The notes under the pieces are model-generated. The model was not told where the DNA came from, did not search any database, and worked only from the letters and a program-made list of their open reading frames with translations. Positions 1 through 9,085 of a stretch of DNA of 64,000 nt are shown here, in pieces. This stretch comes from Litoreibacter janthinus (GTDB taxonomy: Bacteria > Pseudomonadota > Alphaproteobacteria > Rhodobacterales > Rhodobacteraceae): the NCBI RefSeq assembly GCF_900111945.1, contig NZ_FOYO01000001.1, positions 2,053,751 through 2,117,750 on the forward strand, in the 5' to 3' direction. Position numbers and translations under genes: made by a program. Position 1 is the stretch's first letter, and every line of letters starts with the position of its first letter.

Positions 1-559
1 CGGCGGCGGCCTGCATCACGGCATCGGTCATGGCTTCCGATGAAGGCCAAAGTCCGGGGCGCAAATTGGGGTCAAACACCACATCCCCGCCCTTGGCGCG
101 GAACTTGCTGAGGGCTTCAAGGAGGCGGGCGCGGTCGTCATCAGGCAGTATCGCAAGCGTGATCCCCGAAAAGTAAGCAACGTCCGCGCCGTCTAGTGCG
201 GCGTCCAGCGCAGCGGCGTCCTGCGCCAACGTCCGAGCAGCACTTTGCCCGCGCCAGTAACTAAAGCTGCGCTCGCCATCTGCCAGCGAGATCATGTAGA
301 GCCCGACCGTCAGGCCATCGCGCCGCGCAATTTGCCCCGTGCCAATCCCGGCCTCTTCTAGAAAGCCGGTCATTTTGGCAGAAGTGGCGTCGGAGCCAAC
401 AGCGGTCAGATAATCAACGTGATCACTTGGCGGGAGCAGCTTGCGCAGATACCACGCGGTGTTCATCGTGTCCCCCGCAAACCCCATGCGGTATTCGCCT
501 TGGGATTCGGACGGGGCCATTTCGACCATGCACTCGCCAATCGCAATAATTCGGGTCAT
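1..559 (-). CDS. kdgK: 2-keto-3-deoxygluconate kinase (PfkB family), 3' part beyond the window
   Basis: This is the N-terminal 186 codons of a PfkB/ribokinase-fold sugar kinase; the rest lies left of the window. The protein begins MTRIIAIGECMVEM and has the segment GDTMNTAWYLR near residue 30, both typical of KDG kinases, and later VVFDPNLRPGLW, the PfkB strand-loop that packs on the sugar. The family phosphorylates 2-keto-3-deoxy-D-gluconate to KDPG in the cytoplasm, the step after UxuA and KduD, which are encoded nearby. Its ATG overlaps the stop of the GntR gene (ATGA), so the two are probably cotranscribed. A KDPG aldolase would be expected further left. The sequence supports the family well; the substrate rests on the KDG-kinase-like N-terminus and the context. 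Confidence 0.88.
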   Translation of the reverse strand, partial: MTRIIAIGECMVEMAPSESQGEYRMGFAGDTMNTAWYLRKLLPPSDHVDYLTAVGSDATSAKMTGFLEEAGIGTGQIARRDGLTVGLYMISLADGERSFSYWRGQSAARTLAQDAAALDAALDGADVAYFSGITLAILPDDDRARLLEALSKFRAKGGDVVFDPNLRPGLWPSSEAMTDAVMQAAA

Positions 560-1281
560 TCTGAGATATCCGTGAACCAGTTGTGGTTCTCTTGTTTGAT
601 GGTTTCAATAAGCTGAAGTATGCGTGATAGATGCTTTGTCACCGCCGCTGCGGCAGCCTCACCATTGCACGACGAGATTGCTTCGTACATTTCGATATGC
701 TCCTCCAGTGCGAAGTGCTGAGATGAGGTATCCAGCGACAGCATTCGGATGCGGTCCATATGCGCCTTGTTTTCATGGATCAGGTCCCAGACATAGCCAA
801 CGCCGGATTGAACGCAGATTTCTTTGTGAAACTGGTCATCTAGAGTGTGGAACTGCATGCGATCACCTGCGGCAATTGCTACTTTTTGCTGCTCAATCAA
901 GTTGGACAGCGCTGTAAGCCCCGCTTCAGACAACCCCTCACTGGCTGTTCGGCAGGTTTGGGTTTCCAGTGCCATGCGAATAAAGCGGGCACGTGTCACA
1001 GCCTCTTCGGAGATCAGGCTAACAGTCGTTCTGCTTTGCGGGCGGATGGTCAGAAAGCCCAGCTTTGCCAAACGCTTGAATGCCTCACGGACAGGTTGGC
1101 GGGAGACGCCCATCGCTTTGGCGACTTCGGTCTCCGATATTTTCGTACGCGGAGGTAATTCAAGCGTTAGAATGCGGGTTTGAAGTGCCGAAAAGATTTG
1201 GTCGGCAACCGTTGGCGCTGTACTCTGCCGGATTAGGGGCAGGTGCGATAGGTGCTCCGGTGGCTTCTCTGTGTCTTTCAT
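556..1281 (-). CDS. GntR family regulator, FCD (FadR/UxuR-like) type, of uronate genes
   Basis: This 241-residue DNA-binding regulator has an N-terminal winged helix (residues about 25-90, with ETEVAKAMGVSRQPVREAFKR as the recognition region) and an all-helical C-terminal FCD domain. The FCD domain has Asp/His residues (DDQFHKEI, residues about 147-154) that usually bind a metal and the acid effector. UxuR/ExuR/KdgR-type FCD regulators repress hexuronate genes and are released by a uronate or KDG-like ligand. It is divergent from uxaC and overlaps kdgK by 4 nt, so it probably controls both directions from the 157-bp gap at 1282-1438. The exact inducer cannot be read from the sequence. Confidence 0.88.
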   Translation of the reverse strand: MKDTEKPPEHLSHLPLIRQSTAPTVADQIFSALQTRILTLELPPRTKISETEVAKAMGVSRQPVREAFKRLAKLGFLTIRPQSRTTVSLISEEAVTRARFIRMALETQTCRTASEGLSEAGLTALSNLIEQQKVAIAAGDRMQFHTLDDQFHKEICVQSGVGYVWDLIHENKAHMDRIRMLSLDTSSQHFALEEHIEMYEAISSCNGEAAAAAVTKHLSRILQLIETIKQENHNWFTDISE

Positions 1282-1341
1282 ATCGGCGCCTTTTTTCGCA
1301 ACAAACTGGCTTCTACATTCTACAGATCAAGATCATTCGCG

Positions 1342-1359
1342 CAACTGGGATATTAGTTG
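1342..1359. promoter_or_regulatory. Candidate operator between the GntR gene and uxaC
   Basis: A perfect inverted repeat, CAACT-N8-AGTTG, lies in the divergent promoter region of the GntR regulator and uxaC. A pair of imperfect 8-bp direct repeats (CATACTAG, CATACCAG) follows at 1375-1390. Either could be the regulator's site. The arms are short, so this is only suggestive. Confidence 0.35.
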
Positions 1360-1438
1360 ACAGCAAAAAATAGACATACTAGCATACCAGTTAAGGTGAC
1401 CTTGTATCGCCTAAACGCGCAGGACGATAGGGGGGGTC

Positions 1439-2845
1439 ATGTCGCAACTTGACGACGATCGCTTGTTTCCGACGGAGCCTGCCGTGCGTCGCATGGCACG
1501 TGATCTTTATGAGGGCGTGAAGGATCTGCCGATCATCAGCCCGCATGGTCACACCGATCCACGATGGTTTGCCGAAAACGAACTTTTTCCCGATCCGGCA
1601 CAGCTGTTTGTGACCCCCGACCACTACGTGTTTCGTATGCTGCACAGTCAAGGTATCCCGCTGGAAGCGATGGGGGTGCCGCGCGAAGATGGCGGCAAGA
1701 CCGAGCAAGACCCTCGCAAAATCTGGCGTTTGTTTGCAGAGAATTTCTACCTGTTCCGTGGCACACCTTCGCGCATCTGGGTCGAGCACGCGTTTCAAGA
1801 GGTCTTCGGCGTGGTCAAGCGCCTGTCGCTGGATACCGCAGACGAGATTTACGACCACATTGCAGATTGCCTCACGCAAGATGCTTTCCGCCCGCGCGCC
1901 TTGTTCGAGCGGTTCAATATAGAGGCGATTTCGACGACCGAGAGCGCCATCGACGACCTGCGCTGGCACAAAATGATCCGCGACAGTGGATGGCAGGGCA
2001 AGGTTGTAACGGCCTATCGCCCTGACGCGGTCATTGATCCGGAATTCGACGGCTTCACCGCCAATATCGCAACGCTTGGCGATATGACCGGAGAGGATAC
2101 AACGACTTGGACGGGATATCTGGCAGCACATCGCTTACGGCGGGAGGTGTTCAAGAGCTTCGGTGCAACGTCGTCGGACCACGGCCATCCGACGGCGCGC
2201 ACGGAAGATCTGTCACAAGAGGTCGCCGCCGCCCTGTTCGACAAGGCCCTTCGCGGGGCATGTAGTGCGGAGGAGGCCGATGCGTTCCGTGGCCATATGC
2301 TGACTGAGATGGCACGAATGAGCCTTGATGACGGGCTGGTGCTACAAATACACCCCGGATCGTTCCGCAACCATTCGAAAGACATCATGGCGCGGTTCGG
2401 CCGTGACAAGGGCTACGACATTCCAACGCAGACGAATTATGTCTCGGCGCTGAAGCCTTTGCTTGACGCGGTGGGGGCTCGTCCCGACTTAACGGTGATA
2501 TTGTTTACGTTGGACGAGACATCTTATGCACGCGAACTGGCTCCGCTCGCAGGGGTTTATCCTGCGCTAAAGCTTGGACCGCCGTGGTGGTTCCATGACA
2601 GCTACGAAGGCATGATGCGTTTCCGCGAAATGGCGACGGAAACCGCTGGCTTCTACAATACCGTCGGATTCAACGACGACACCCGCGCCTTTTGCTCCAT
2701 CCCTGCGCGCCATGACGTAGCGCGGCGGGTAGATTGTGCGTTCCTCGCGACATTGGTCGCCACGGGGCGGCTGGCGAAGGACGAGGCACCGGATGTTGCC
2801 TATGATCTCAGCTACCGACTAGCAAAGGATGCCTACAAGCTCTGA
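1439..2845 (+). CDS. uxaC: Glucuronate isomerase (uronate isomerase)
   Basis: This 468-residue enzyme has the normal UxaC length and belongs to the amidohydrolase superfamily. It interconverts D-glucuronate and D-fructuronate (or D-galacturonate and D-tagaturonate) in the cytoplasm. The N-terminal metal motif SPHGHTDPRWF (residues about 34-44) and the C-terminal signature PPWWFHDSYEGMMRF, followed by GFNDDTRAFCSIPARHD, are diagnostic. It is the first gene of a plus-strand series that runs through uxuA, divergent from the GntR regulator. Its product feeds the UxuB-like reductase encoded downstream. An ATG preceded by a G-rich stretch (gatagggggggtc) fits the start. Confidence 0.95.
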   Translation: MSQLDDDRLFPTEPAVRRMARDLYEGVKDLPIISPHGHTDPRWFAENELFPDPAQLFVTPDHYVFRMLHSQGIPLEAMGVPREDGGKTEQDPRKIWRLFAENFYLFRGTPSRIWVEHAFQEVFGVVKRLSLDTADEIYDHIADCLTQDAFRPRALFERFNIEAISTTESAIDDLRWHKMIRDSGWQGKVVTAYRPDAVIDPEFDGFTANIATLGDMTGEDTTTWTGYLAAHRLRREVFKSFGATSSDHGHPTARTEDLSQEVAAALFDKALRGACSAEEADAFRGHMLTEMARMSLDDGLVLQIHPGSFRNHSKDIMARFGRDKGYDIPTQTNYVSALKPLLDAVGARPDLTVILFTLDETSYARELAPLAGVYPALKLGPPWWFHDSYEGMMRFREMATETAGFYNTVGFNDDTRAFCSIPARHDVARRVDCAFLATLVATGRLAKDEAPDVAYDLSYRLAKDAYKL

Positions 2846-2936
2846 TGCCAACTTAAAGTGCGATATCTGTGCAAACTCGGCAGCATTCCCCCAAGGACCC
2901 TTTTGATTGCCCTGACTTAGAAATGGAGGACCCAGA

Positions 2937-3242
2937 ATGACCCATCCCGTAGTCCCAACCGATCCCGGCGTGACCCGCCAGGTACTTGCTGAAAACCCCG
3001 ATTTGATGATGGTTGCATTCAGGTTCGAGGCAGGTGCTGAAGGCAAGCTTCATGACCACCCGCATGTGCAAGCGACCTACGTGGAAACAGGCCGCTTCAC
3101 CTTCAGCGTTGATGGGACCGAGCATGACCTTGGTCCCGGCGATAGTCTGGTTATCCCCTCGGGAGCGAGACACGGATGCGTTTGCGTCGAGGCGGGGGCA
3201 TTGATCGACACGTTCACCCCACGCCGCGACGATTTCCTGTAG
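2937..3242 (+). CDS. kdgF: KdgF-like cupin (unsaturated uronate linearising enzyme)
   Basis: This 101-residue single-domain cupin has the metal cluster H39/H41/H43 and Q45 in its first cupin motif and H79 in the second, matching the arrangement in KdgF. It ends in the segment IDTFTPRRDDFL, common in this family. KdgF converts 4,5-unsaturated uronate monomers, released by polysaccharide lyases, to 5-keto-4-deoxyuronate (DKI). A clear ribosome site, GGAGG, precedes the ATG. Its position directly before kduI, which uses DKI, supports the role. A general cupin with another function is the alternative. Confidence 0.82.
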   Translation: MTHPVVPTDPGVTRQVLAENPDLMMVAFRFEAGAEGKLHDHPHVQATYVETGRFTFSVDGTEHDLGPGDSLVIPSGARHGCVCVEAGALIDTFTPRRDDFL

Positions 3243-3260
3243 ATTGAAAGAGCTGACCCC

Positions 3261-4085
3261 ATGCTGAAAACCCAATCCCGTTACGCCATCGATCCGGCGA
3301 CTGCCAAAACCTTGGATACGGACCAGTTGCGAGACCATTTCCATGTTGGCGGCTTGTTCGCCGATGGCGAGATAAGCCTGGTCTATAGCCACTATGACCG
3401 ATTGATCCTCGGCTCTGCAGTTCCGAAAGGCGGGGCGCTGACGCTTGATAAGGTTGCGGAAGCGGGGACACCCTCGATTTTGGACCGACGGGAGATGGGC
3501 GTTCTGAATATCGGCGACGCGGGCACGGTCGAAGTCGGGGGAAAAAAATATCAGATCGATAACGGCGAAGTGCTTTATATCGGCATGGGGTCGGGGCCTG
3601 TGACGTTCTCTGGCAACGGGCGCTATTACATCCTGTCTGCCCCCGCGCATCAAACCTATCCCACGACCCTCATCAAGCTCGCCGACGCGCGACGGGTAGA
3701 GATGGGCGCGCCCGAAACCGCCAACGAGCGTGTCATCATCCAGTTACTGCATCCAGATGTTCACCCCAGTTGCCAACTGGTCATGGGCTACACCCAGTTT
3801 GCCCAAGGCTCTGTCTGGAACACGATGCCAGCACACACCCATGACCGGCGAATGGAGGCATATCTGTACTTCCAGCTGCCAGAGGAACAACGCGTCTTTC
3901 ACATGATGGGGGAGCCAACCCAGACTCGGCACATCATCATGGCCAACGAGGAAGCGGTGATTTCACCCCCGTGGTCCATCCATGCGGGTGCCGGCACGTC
4001 GTCCTACACCTTCTGCTGGGCAATGGCGGGCGACAATGTCGATTTCACTGATATGGATATGATTGCGATCGGGGATTTGCGATGA
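3261..4085 (+). CDS. kduI: 5-keto-4-deoxyuronate isomerase KduI
   Basis: At 274 residues this is close to the usual KduI length. It isomerises 5-keto-4-deoxyuronate to 2,5-diketo-3-deoxygluconate. The zinc ligands expected for the family are all visible: H192, H194 and E199 in the motif MPAHTHDRRMEAYLYF, and H241 in the second cupin half (PPWSIHAGAGT). It sits 18 nt after the kdgF-like gene and overlaps kduD by 4 nt (ATGA), so the three genes form a translationally linked unsaturated-uronate module. Confidence 0.96.
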   Translation: MLKTQSRYAIDPATAKTLDTDQLRDHFHVGGLFADGEISLVYSHYDRLILGSAVPKGGALTLDKVAEAGTPSILDRREMGVLNIGDAGTVEVGGKKYQIDNGEVLYIGMGSGPVTFSGNGRYYILSAPAHQTYPTTLIKLADARRVEMGAPETANERVIIQLLHPDVHPSCQLVMGYTQFAQGSVWNTMPAHTHDRRMEAYLYFQLPEEQRVFHMMGEPTQTRHIIMANEEAVISPPWSIHAGAGTSSYTFCWAMAGDNVDFTDMDMIAIGDLR

Positions 4086-4822
4086 GCGTTTACTCTCTCA
4101 ATGGGCGCAAGGCGCTGGTGACAGGGGCCAATACGGGCATCGGTCAAGCCATCGCCGTGTCACTCGCGCGAGAAGGTGCCAGCGTCGTTTGTGCGGGGCG
4201 TCGCGCATGTGACGAAACCGTAGGCACGATCACTCAGGCAGGGGGCAATGCTTCCTCGCTTCTGGTGGATTTTGCTGATCCGATGGCGGGCCAAGGTCTC
4301 TTTGACGGGGAAGGCTATGATATCCTCGTCAACAACGCGGGCATCATCCGCCGCGCGGACGCGGTCGAGTTTTCCGAAGCGGATTGGGACGATGTCATGG
4401 ACGTGAACCTGAAGGCGCTCTTCTTCACCACGCAGGCCTTTGCCAAGTCGGTCTTTGCTTCTGGCGGAAAGGGCGCGGTCGTAAACGTGGCCTCGCTGTT
4501 GTCATTTCAGGGGGGGATCCGTGTGCCGTCCTACACAGCGTCGAAACACGGAGTTGCTGGGTTAACCAAACTGCTTGCGAATGAGTGGGCGGCGAAGGGC
4601 ATCAATGTGAACGCCGTGGCCCCGGGCTACGTCGACACCAACAATACCGAAGCCTTGCGCGCGGACCCAGAGCGCAACAGAGCCATTCTGGACCGCATCC
4701 CCGCAGGACGTTGGGGTGCGCCCGAAGATATCGCAGGTCCGGTGGCTTACCTATGCTCACCCGCTGCTGCCTATATCCATGGCGCTGTTTTGAATGTCGA
4801 TGGAGGCTGGCTTGCCCGCTGA
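4082..4822 (+). CDS. kduD: 2-keto-3-deoxygluconate dehydrogenase KduD (SDR family)
   Basis: This 246-residue classical short-chain dehydrogenase has the cofactor motif TGANTGIG at residues 14-21, NNAG at 84-87, and the catalytic Ser138, Tyr151 and Lys155 (YTASK). KduD reduces 2,5-diketo-3-deoxygluconate to 2-keto-3-deoxygluconate with NAD(P)H, directly after KduI. It starts within the kduI stop (ATGA) and its 3' end overlaps the next gene, so expression is probably coupled. Generic SDR motifs alone would not fix the substrate; adjacency to kduI does. Confidence 0.93.
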   Translation: MSVYSLNGRKALVTGANTGIGQAIAVSLAREGASVVCAGRRACDETVGTITQAGGNASSLLVDFADPMAGQGLFDGEGYDILVNNAGIIRRADAVEFSEADWDDVMDVNLKALFFTTQAFAKSVFASGGKGAVVNVASLLSFQGGIRVPSYTASKHGVAGLTKLLANEWAAKGINVNAVAPGYVDTNNTEALRADPERNRAILDRIPAGRWGAPEDIAGPVAYLCSPAAAYIHGAVLNVDGGWLAR

Positions 4823-6230
4823 AATTACACTTCCTCCAAAACCCGCGACGGGAATCGTCCATCTGGGGCTAGGGGCGTTCTTTCGCGCTCATGGCTGCAT
4901 CTACATCGCCGATGCGATGGCGGCATCCGGTGGCGACTGGGGCGTTGTTGGCGTCTCGCTTCGCAGCCCTGCCACTCGCGATGCGCTCCGCGATCAGGAT
5001 TGGGCTTATACCGCCGTCAGCCTTGGCGCGACGGAGGAGGTGGCTCGGGTCGTCGATGTTTTGAATGGCGTTCTCGTCGCGCCAGAGAATCCTGACGCTG
5101 TGCTGGCCGCGATGGCTAATCCCGAGGTGAAAATCGTCACCCTGACGGTCACCGAAAAGGGCTATTGCCACAACCCCGCAACTGGCGCGCTGAACTTCGA
5201 TCGCCCCGACATCCAGCATGACCTGACCGCGCCGTTTCCCGTCTCGGCCATCGGCTTTCTGGTCCGTGCGCTCCAACGCAGACGCGACGCCGGAAATCAG
5301 CCGTTTACGATTCTAAGCTGCGACAACCTGCCAGAAAACGGCAAACTGGTGCGTGGCTTGGTGCTGGAATTTGCGCAGCGCGTTGATCCCGCTTTGGCCG
5401 AATGGATCAAGTCAAACGGCCGTTTTCCCTGTACGATGGTGGACCGTATTACCCCTGCAACGACCGATGCCGACATCGAAAAAGTGGAGCGCCTGACAGG
5501 TATGCGCGACGACGCGCCCGTCATGCACGAGCCGTTTTCGCAGTGGGTTGTAGAGGATGATTTTGTAGACGGTGCGCGTCCAGACCTGGCGGCAGCCGGC
5601 GTTGAATTGGTGGCTGATGTCACCGCGCATGAGCATATGAAATTGCGGATGCTGAACGGCACCCATTCCGCGCTGGCCTACACGGGTTACTTGGCGGGGC
5701 ACGAGACGATTTCCGAGACCATGGCCGATCCCGTCTTTGCCGCCTATGTGCGGCAGCTTTGGGCGGAAATCATGCCTGCCGTGGTCGCGCCTGCCGGCGT
5801 GAGCCTGCCAGACTACGCGGACGCCTTATTCGCGCGTTATTCCAATCCGGCCATTCAACACCGCACATGGCAGATTGCGATGGATGGCAGTCAAAAGCTG
5901 CCGCAACGCATATTGGGCACGCTGCGAGAAGCCCTGGATGCTGGGCGGGAGACGCCGGGGCTCTGGCTCGCTGTGGCCGCATGGATGCGCTATGTCGGCG
6001 GTCAGGACGAAACAGGCCAGCCGATCGATGTGCGCGATCCACTCGCGCCCCGTTTGCAAGAGCTTTCGGCGGCTGCAGACACTCCTGCTGACAAGGTCGC
6101 GGCCTTGTTGGCAGTGCAGGGCGTCTTTCCTGCAGATTTGGCCCCACGCCTTCTTGCGCCTGTCACCGAGGCTGCGACGCTGCTTTGGGAAGAGGGCGCA
6201 CGCGCTGCGGTATTTGAGGTGACCCCATGA
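4794..6230 (+). CDS. uxuB: Mannitol dehydrogenase-family fructuronate reductase (UxuB-like)
   Basis: This 478-residue polyol-specific long-chain dehydrogenase begins its Rossmann region at IVHLGLGAFFRAH and contains the family substrate motif KLRMLNGTHSALAY in the C-terminal half. Fructuronate reductase converts D-fructuronate to D-mannonate with NADH, linking UxaC and UxuA, which flank it. The first ATG gives a 29-nt overlap with kduD; a second in-frame ATG lies at 4800. It ends in an ATGA overlap with uxuA. A mannitol or tagaturonate oxidoreductase role is possible on family grounds, but the uxaC-uxuA context favours UxuB. Confidence 0.87.
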   Translation: MSMEAGLPAEITLPPKPATGIVHLGLGAFFRAHGCIYIADAMAASGGDWGVVGVSLRSPATRDALRDQDWAYTAVSLGATEEVARVVDVLNGVLVAPENPDAVLAAMANPEVKIVTLTVTEKGYCHNPATGALNFDRPDIQHDLTAPFPVSAIGFLVRALQRRRDAGNQPFTILSCDNLPENGKLVRGLVLEFAQRVDPALAEWIKSNGRFPCTMVDRITPATTDADIEKVERLTGMRDDAPVMHEPFSQWVVEDDFVDGARPDLAAAGVELVADVTAHEHMKLRMLNGTHSALAYTGYLAGHETISETMADPVFAAYVRQLWAEIMPAVVAPAGVSLPDYADALFARYSNPAIQHRTWQIAMDGSQKLPQRILGTLREALDAGRETPGLWLAVAAWMRYVGGQDETGQPIDVRDPLAPRLQELSAAADTPADKVAALLAVQGVFPADLAPRLLAPVTEAATLLWEEGARAAVFEVTP

Positions 6231-7402
6231 TTGAAAGCTGGCGATGGTATGGAGACTTGGACGCAATCTCGCTGGAAGAGATTGCCCAAACAGGCGCGCG
6301 AGGCATCGTGACCGCCTTGCATGAAATCCCCTATGGCGAGGTTTGGCCGTCTGATGCCATTGCGGCGCGGAAAGCCCGTGTTGAGGCTGGGGGCTTTGAA
6401 TGGGTCGTCGTCGAAAGCCTGCCGATCCATGAACGCATCAAAAAGGGGGAGGGCGACCTGTCCGCGCTCTTCGCCAACTACCGTCAGTCTATGGCAAATC
6501 TGGCGGGCGAAGGTGTCACGACCATCTGCTACAACTTTATGCCGCTGCTGGATTGGACCCGAACCGATCTCAACGCACCTGTCGCGGGTGGGGCAACGTG
6601 CTTGCGGTTTGAGGCGGTGCGGATGGCGGCATTCGAGATCCATATGCTCGGGCGCCAAGACGCCGAAGACGACTATCCCGACGATGTCCGCGCCAAGGCC
6701 GCAAGCTGGTTTCAGCAGGCGACAGAGGCTGATCGTGACAGCTTGCTGGCGTCGATTATGGCTGGAATGCCGGGGGCGTTTGATCGCTACGACGTGGCCG
6801 GTTTGCGTCAGGCATTGGCGACATATGACGGTGTGGGGCGTGAGGGATTACGAAGGAATTACAAGCGCTTCCTGGATGAAGTTGTGCCAACATCTGAGGA
6901 GTTGGGCGTCAAGCTTTGCGTACACCCCGATGATCCGCCACGTGACATTTTGGGGCTGCCACGCATCGTGTCGAACGGGGACGATCTGGATTGGATCCTT
7001 GCCGCTCATGACAGCCCCGCCAACGGGATCACGCTGTGCTCCGGCTCGTTGGGGGCCAATCCTGCGAACGACGTTCCTGCTATCGCAGCGCGTGTCGCGG
7101 ACCGCATCCATTTTGCCCATTTGCGCAATGTCGCGAAAGATCCGGACGGCTCGTTTGAAGAGGCCGCACACCTTGAGGGCGATACCGATATGGTGGCGCT
7201 GGTCCGCGTGTTGCTGGACGAGCAGGCCCGCAGGCTGGACGCTGGGCGCGCGGATCATCTGATCCCCTTCCGCCCCGACCACGGCCATCACATGTTGTCA
7301 GACCTTTCCCGCGACCTGATCCCCGGCTACCCGCTGATCGGTCGCTTGCGGGGACTGGCAGAGCTTCGCGGCGTGATTAGCGCATTGTCGCACGCGGGTT
7401 AA
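6227..7402 (+). CDS. uxuA: Mannonate dehydratase UxuA
   Basis: This 391-residue enzyme dehydrates D-mannonate to 2-keto-3-deoxygluconate. It belongs to the xylose-isomerase-like TIM barrel family that uses Mn2+/Fe2+. Diagnostic segments are the start ESWRWYGD, then ALHEIPYGEVW, the metal-site region CVHPDDPPRDILGLPRI, and HFAHLRN near the C-terminus. Its product is the substrate of the KDG kinase at the left edge. It is translationally coupled to uxuB (ATGA). Its TAA stop overlaps the stop of the convergent aldolase gene by 4 nt, so no terminator separates the two transcripts. Confidence 0.95.
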   Translation: MIESWRWYGDLDAISLEEIAQTGARGIVTALHEIPYGEVWPSDAIAARKARVEAGGFEWVVVESLPIHERIKKGEGDLSALFANYRQSMANLAGEGVTTICYNFMPLLDWTRTDLNAPVAGGATCLRFEAVRMAAFEIHMLGRQDAEDDYPDDVRAKAASWFQQATEADRDSLLASIMAGMPGAFDRYDVAGLRQALATYDGVGREGLRRNYKRFLDEVVPTSEELGVKLCVHPDDPPRDILGLPRIVSNGDDLDWILAAHDSPANGITLCSGSLGANPANDVPAIAARVADRIHFAHLRNVAKDPDGSFEEAAHLEGDTDMVALVRVLLDEQARRLDAGRADHLIPFRPDHGHHMLSDLSRDLIPGYPLIGRLRGLAELRGVISALSHAG

Positions 7403-8235
7403 GCGCCCACAGGTTTGAACGCGCGTAGCACCTCGCGTGTCGCGGCTACGATTGGATCGTGGGTTTCTTGCAGGATCGACACACGGTCAAATCTGGCGGG
7501 GTCTTTCGCAACGGCCTCGCGCAGCGCTTGGCCGAAGACCATGCGCAACTCTGTCCCGATGTTGAATTTGCATATGTTGGAGCCGCGAGCGAGCGTCGTG
7601 CGCTGCGCCATTGGAACGCCAGAGCCGCCATGGATGACCAGCGGCACATCGGTGACGGCTTCAATGGCGCGGATGCGAGGCTCGTCCAAACCGCCCGCCT
7701 TGTCTTGCTGAAGGTGGACGTTCCCGACCGAGATCGCCATGGCGTCCACACCTGTCTCACGGGCGAATTTGGCGGCCTCGGCAGGGTCGGTTCCGGCAGA
7801 CGCCGCACCACCCGCATATCCTACAAAGCCGATCTCGCCCTCGCAGGACATCCCTGCCGCATGTGCCATTTCGGCGATGGCAGCCGTCTCGTCGATATTC
7901 TGCGCAAGCGGATGGCGTGAACCGTCGAACATGAGTGAGGTAAAACCAGCGTCCAACGCCTGTTTGCACTCGTCCATGGTGTAGCCATGGTCGAGATGGG
8001 TCACGACCGGCACGCTCGCAGTCTCCGCAAGATAGCGGAACATCGCCCCCAAAACCGGCAGCGGCGTGTGTCCCCTGCAAGAGGGGCCAGCCTGCAAGAT
8101 CAACGGCACGTTTTCCGCCTCTGCGGCTGCCACATAGGCGCGCATATCTTCCCAACCCAAGGTGACCAGACCCGCGACGGCATACCCGCCCTTCAATGCG
8201 GGTTGAAGGACTTCAGAAAGCGTCGCGAGTGTCAT
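7399..8235 (-). CDS. Class II ketose-bisphosphate aldolase family (IolJ/GatY-like)
   Basis: This is a 278-residue zinc-dependent class II aldolase. The catalytic and metal residues are visible in THLDHGYTMDECKQAL (Asp and His), GEIGFVGYAGG, SVGNVHLQ (His) and VIHGGSGVP (His). Relatives cleave fructose- or tagatose-bisphosphate, or 6-phospho-5-dehydro-2-deoxygluconate (IolJ of Bacillus), giving DHAP. It is the last gene of a minus-strand operon behind iolC and iolB, with a 4-nt overlap with iolB. That favours the IolJ reaction: DHAP plus malonate semialdehyde. The alternative is another sugar bisphosphate. Confidence 0.85.
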   Translation of the reverse strand: MTLATLSEVLQPALKGGYAVAGLVTLGWEDMRAYVAAAEAENVPLILQAGPSCRGHTPLPVLGAMFRYLAETASVPVVTHLDHGYTMDECKQALDAGFTSLMFDGSRHPLAQNIDETAAIAEMAHAAGMSCEGEIGFVGYAGGAASAGTDPAEAAKFARETGVDAMAISVGNVHLQQDKAGGLDEPRIRAIEAVTDVPLVIHGGSGVPMAQRTTLARGSNICKFNIGTELRMVFGQALREAVAKDPARFDRVSILQETHDPIVAATREVLRAFKPVGA

Positions 8236-9074
8236 TTGAACTTCGCGATCATGTCCTTGATGCCCGGGATCGTTTCAATCTGGGAGGCGTGGGTCGGTTG
8301 GAAATATTGAACAAGAGAGCGCTGGCTTAGCCCGCCCAAAATGGTGAAGTAATACATCTCGTAGCCCGGCAGAACAGCGCAGGGGTGGTAGCCCTTATCC
8401 AGACAGATCGTGGAGCCATCCATGATATGATACGCATCCCCCGGCTTGTTGTCCTCGCGCTGGAGCATTTGCACCCCAGAGCCGTAATTCGGCTTGAACC
8501 GGAAGTTGTAGGTCTCGTCGTGGCGGGTCTCGTCTGGCAGGCGGTCGGTGTCATGCTTATGGCTCGGGAAGCCAGACCAGCCGCCTTGACCGACGGTAAA
8601 CAGCTCGCTGACCAAGAGACGGCCCACCTTGTCATGGTGGCGCGCACCCAGAATATGTTTGATCTTGCGATGGGTTTTGGTGTCATCAGAGCCGTATTGC
8701 ACAAGATCAATCCCGTCGCCCCGCACGTCGAACGGCTCGAGAACCTTGTCAAATTTGGCGCCAGCGATGAAGGTTTCGGTCGCGTCAGATGTGCAAACAA
8801 TCGTTACCTTGGAGCCGACGGGCACGTAGACGCCCTCTGGCTCGCCGTCCCATACATCTTCGCCGCGATTGCCCAAACCGTTGAAGTGAACGCCCTCGAT
8901 CTCGACATCCACGGTCCCCGTGGCGGGCACGATGCATGTCTCGAAGCCCGGCACTTGATACTCGAACGCCTCACCTTTCCTGAGTTTGACGATGTTGAAG
9001 TAGTTCAGTGGAACCAGCGCGTCACCGGCATCGACGATTGGCTTGTTCTGGTTGTCAAAGGGGGGGATGTGCAT
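8232..9074 (-). CDS. iolB: 5-deoxy-glucuronate isomerase IolB
   Basis: This 280-residue bicupin isomerase matches IolB. It has the zinc-binding core SGFPSHKHDTDRLPDETRHDETYNF region and a late GYHPCAVLPGYEMYYF segment, both typical. IolB converts 5-deoxy-D-glucuronate to 5-dehydro-2-deoxy-D-gluconate, the substrate of IolC. It lies 11 bp downstream of iolC and overlaps the aldolase gene by 4 nt (ATGA). In the window there is no iolD (ThDP hydrolase) or iolE (inosose dehydratase) to supply its usual substrate, so those must be elsewhere or the substrate differs. Confidence 0.9.
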   Translation of the reverse strand: MHIPPFDNQNKPIVDAGDALVPLNYFNIVKLRKGEAFEYQVPGFETCIVPATGTVDVEIEGVHFNGLGNRGEDVWDGEPEGVYVPVGSKVTIVCTSDATETFIAGAKFDKVLEPFDVRGDGIDLVQYGSDDTKTHRKIKHILGARHHDKVGRLLVSELFTVGQGGWSGFPSHKHDTDRLPDETRHDETYNFRFKPNYGSGVQMLQREDNKPGDAYHIMDGSTICLDKGYHPCAVLPGYEMYYFTILGGLSQRSLVQYFQPTHASQIETIPGIKDMIAKFK

Positions 9075-9085
9075 GGAAGATCCTC

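Noticed and set aside
1375..1390. CATACTAG/CATACCAG direct repeats as the main operator of the left GntR gene
   Set aside because: They are direct and imperfect, and FCD regulators bind dyads; I kept the CAACT/AGTTG dyad as the better but still weak candidate.
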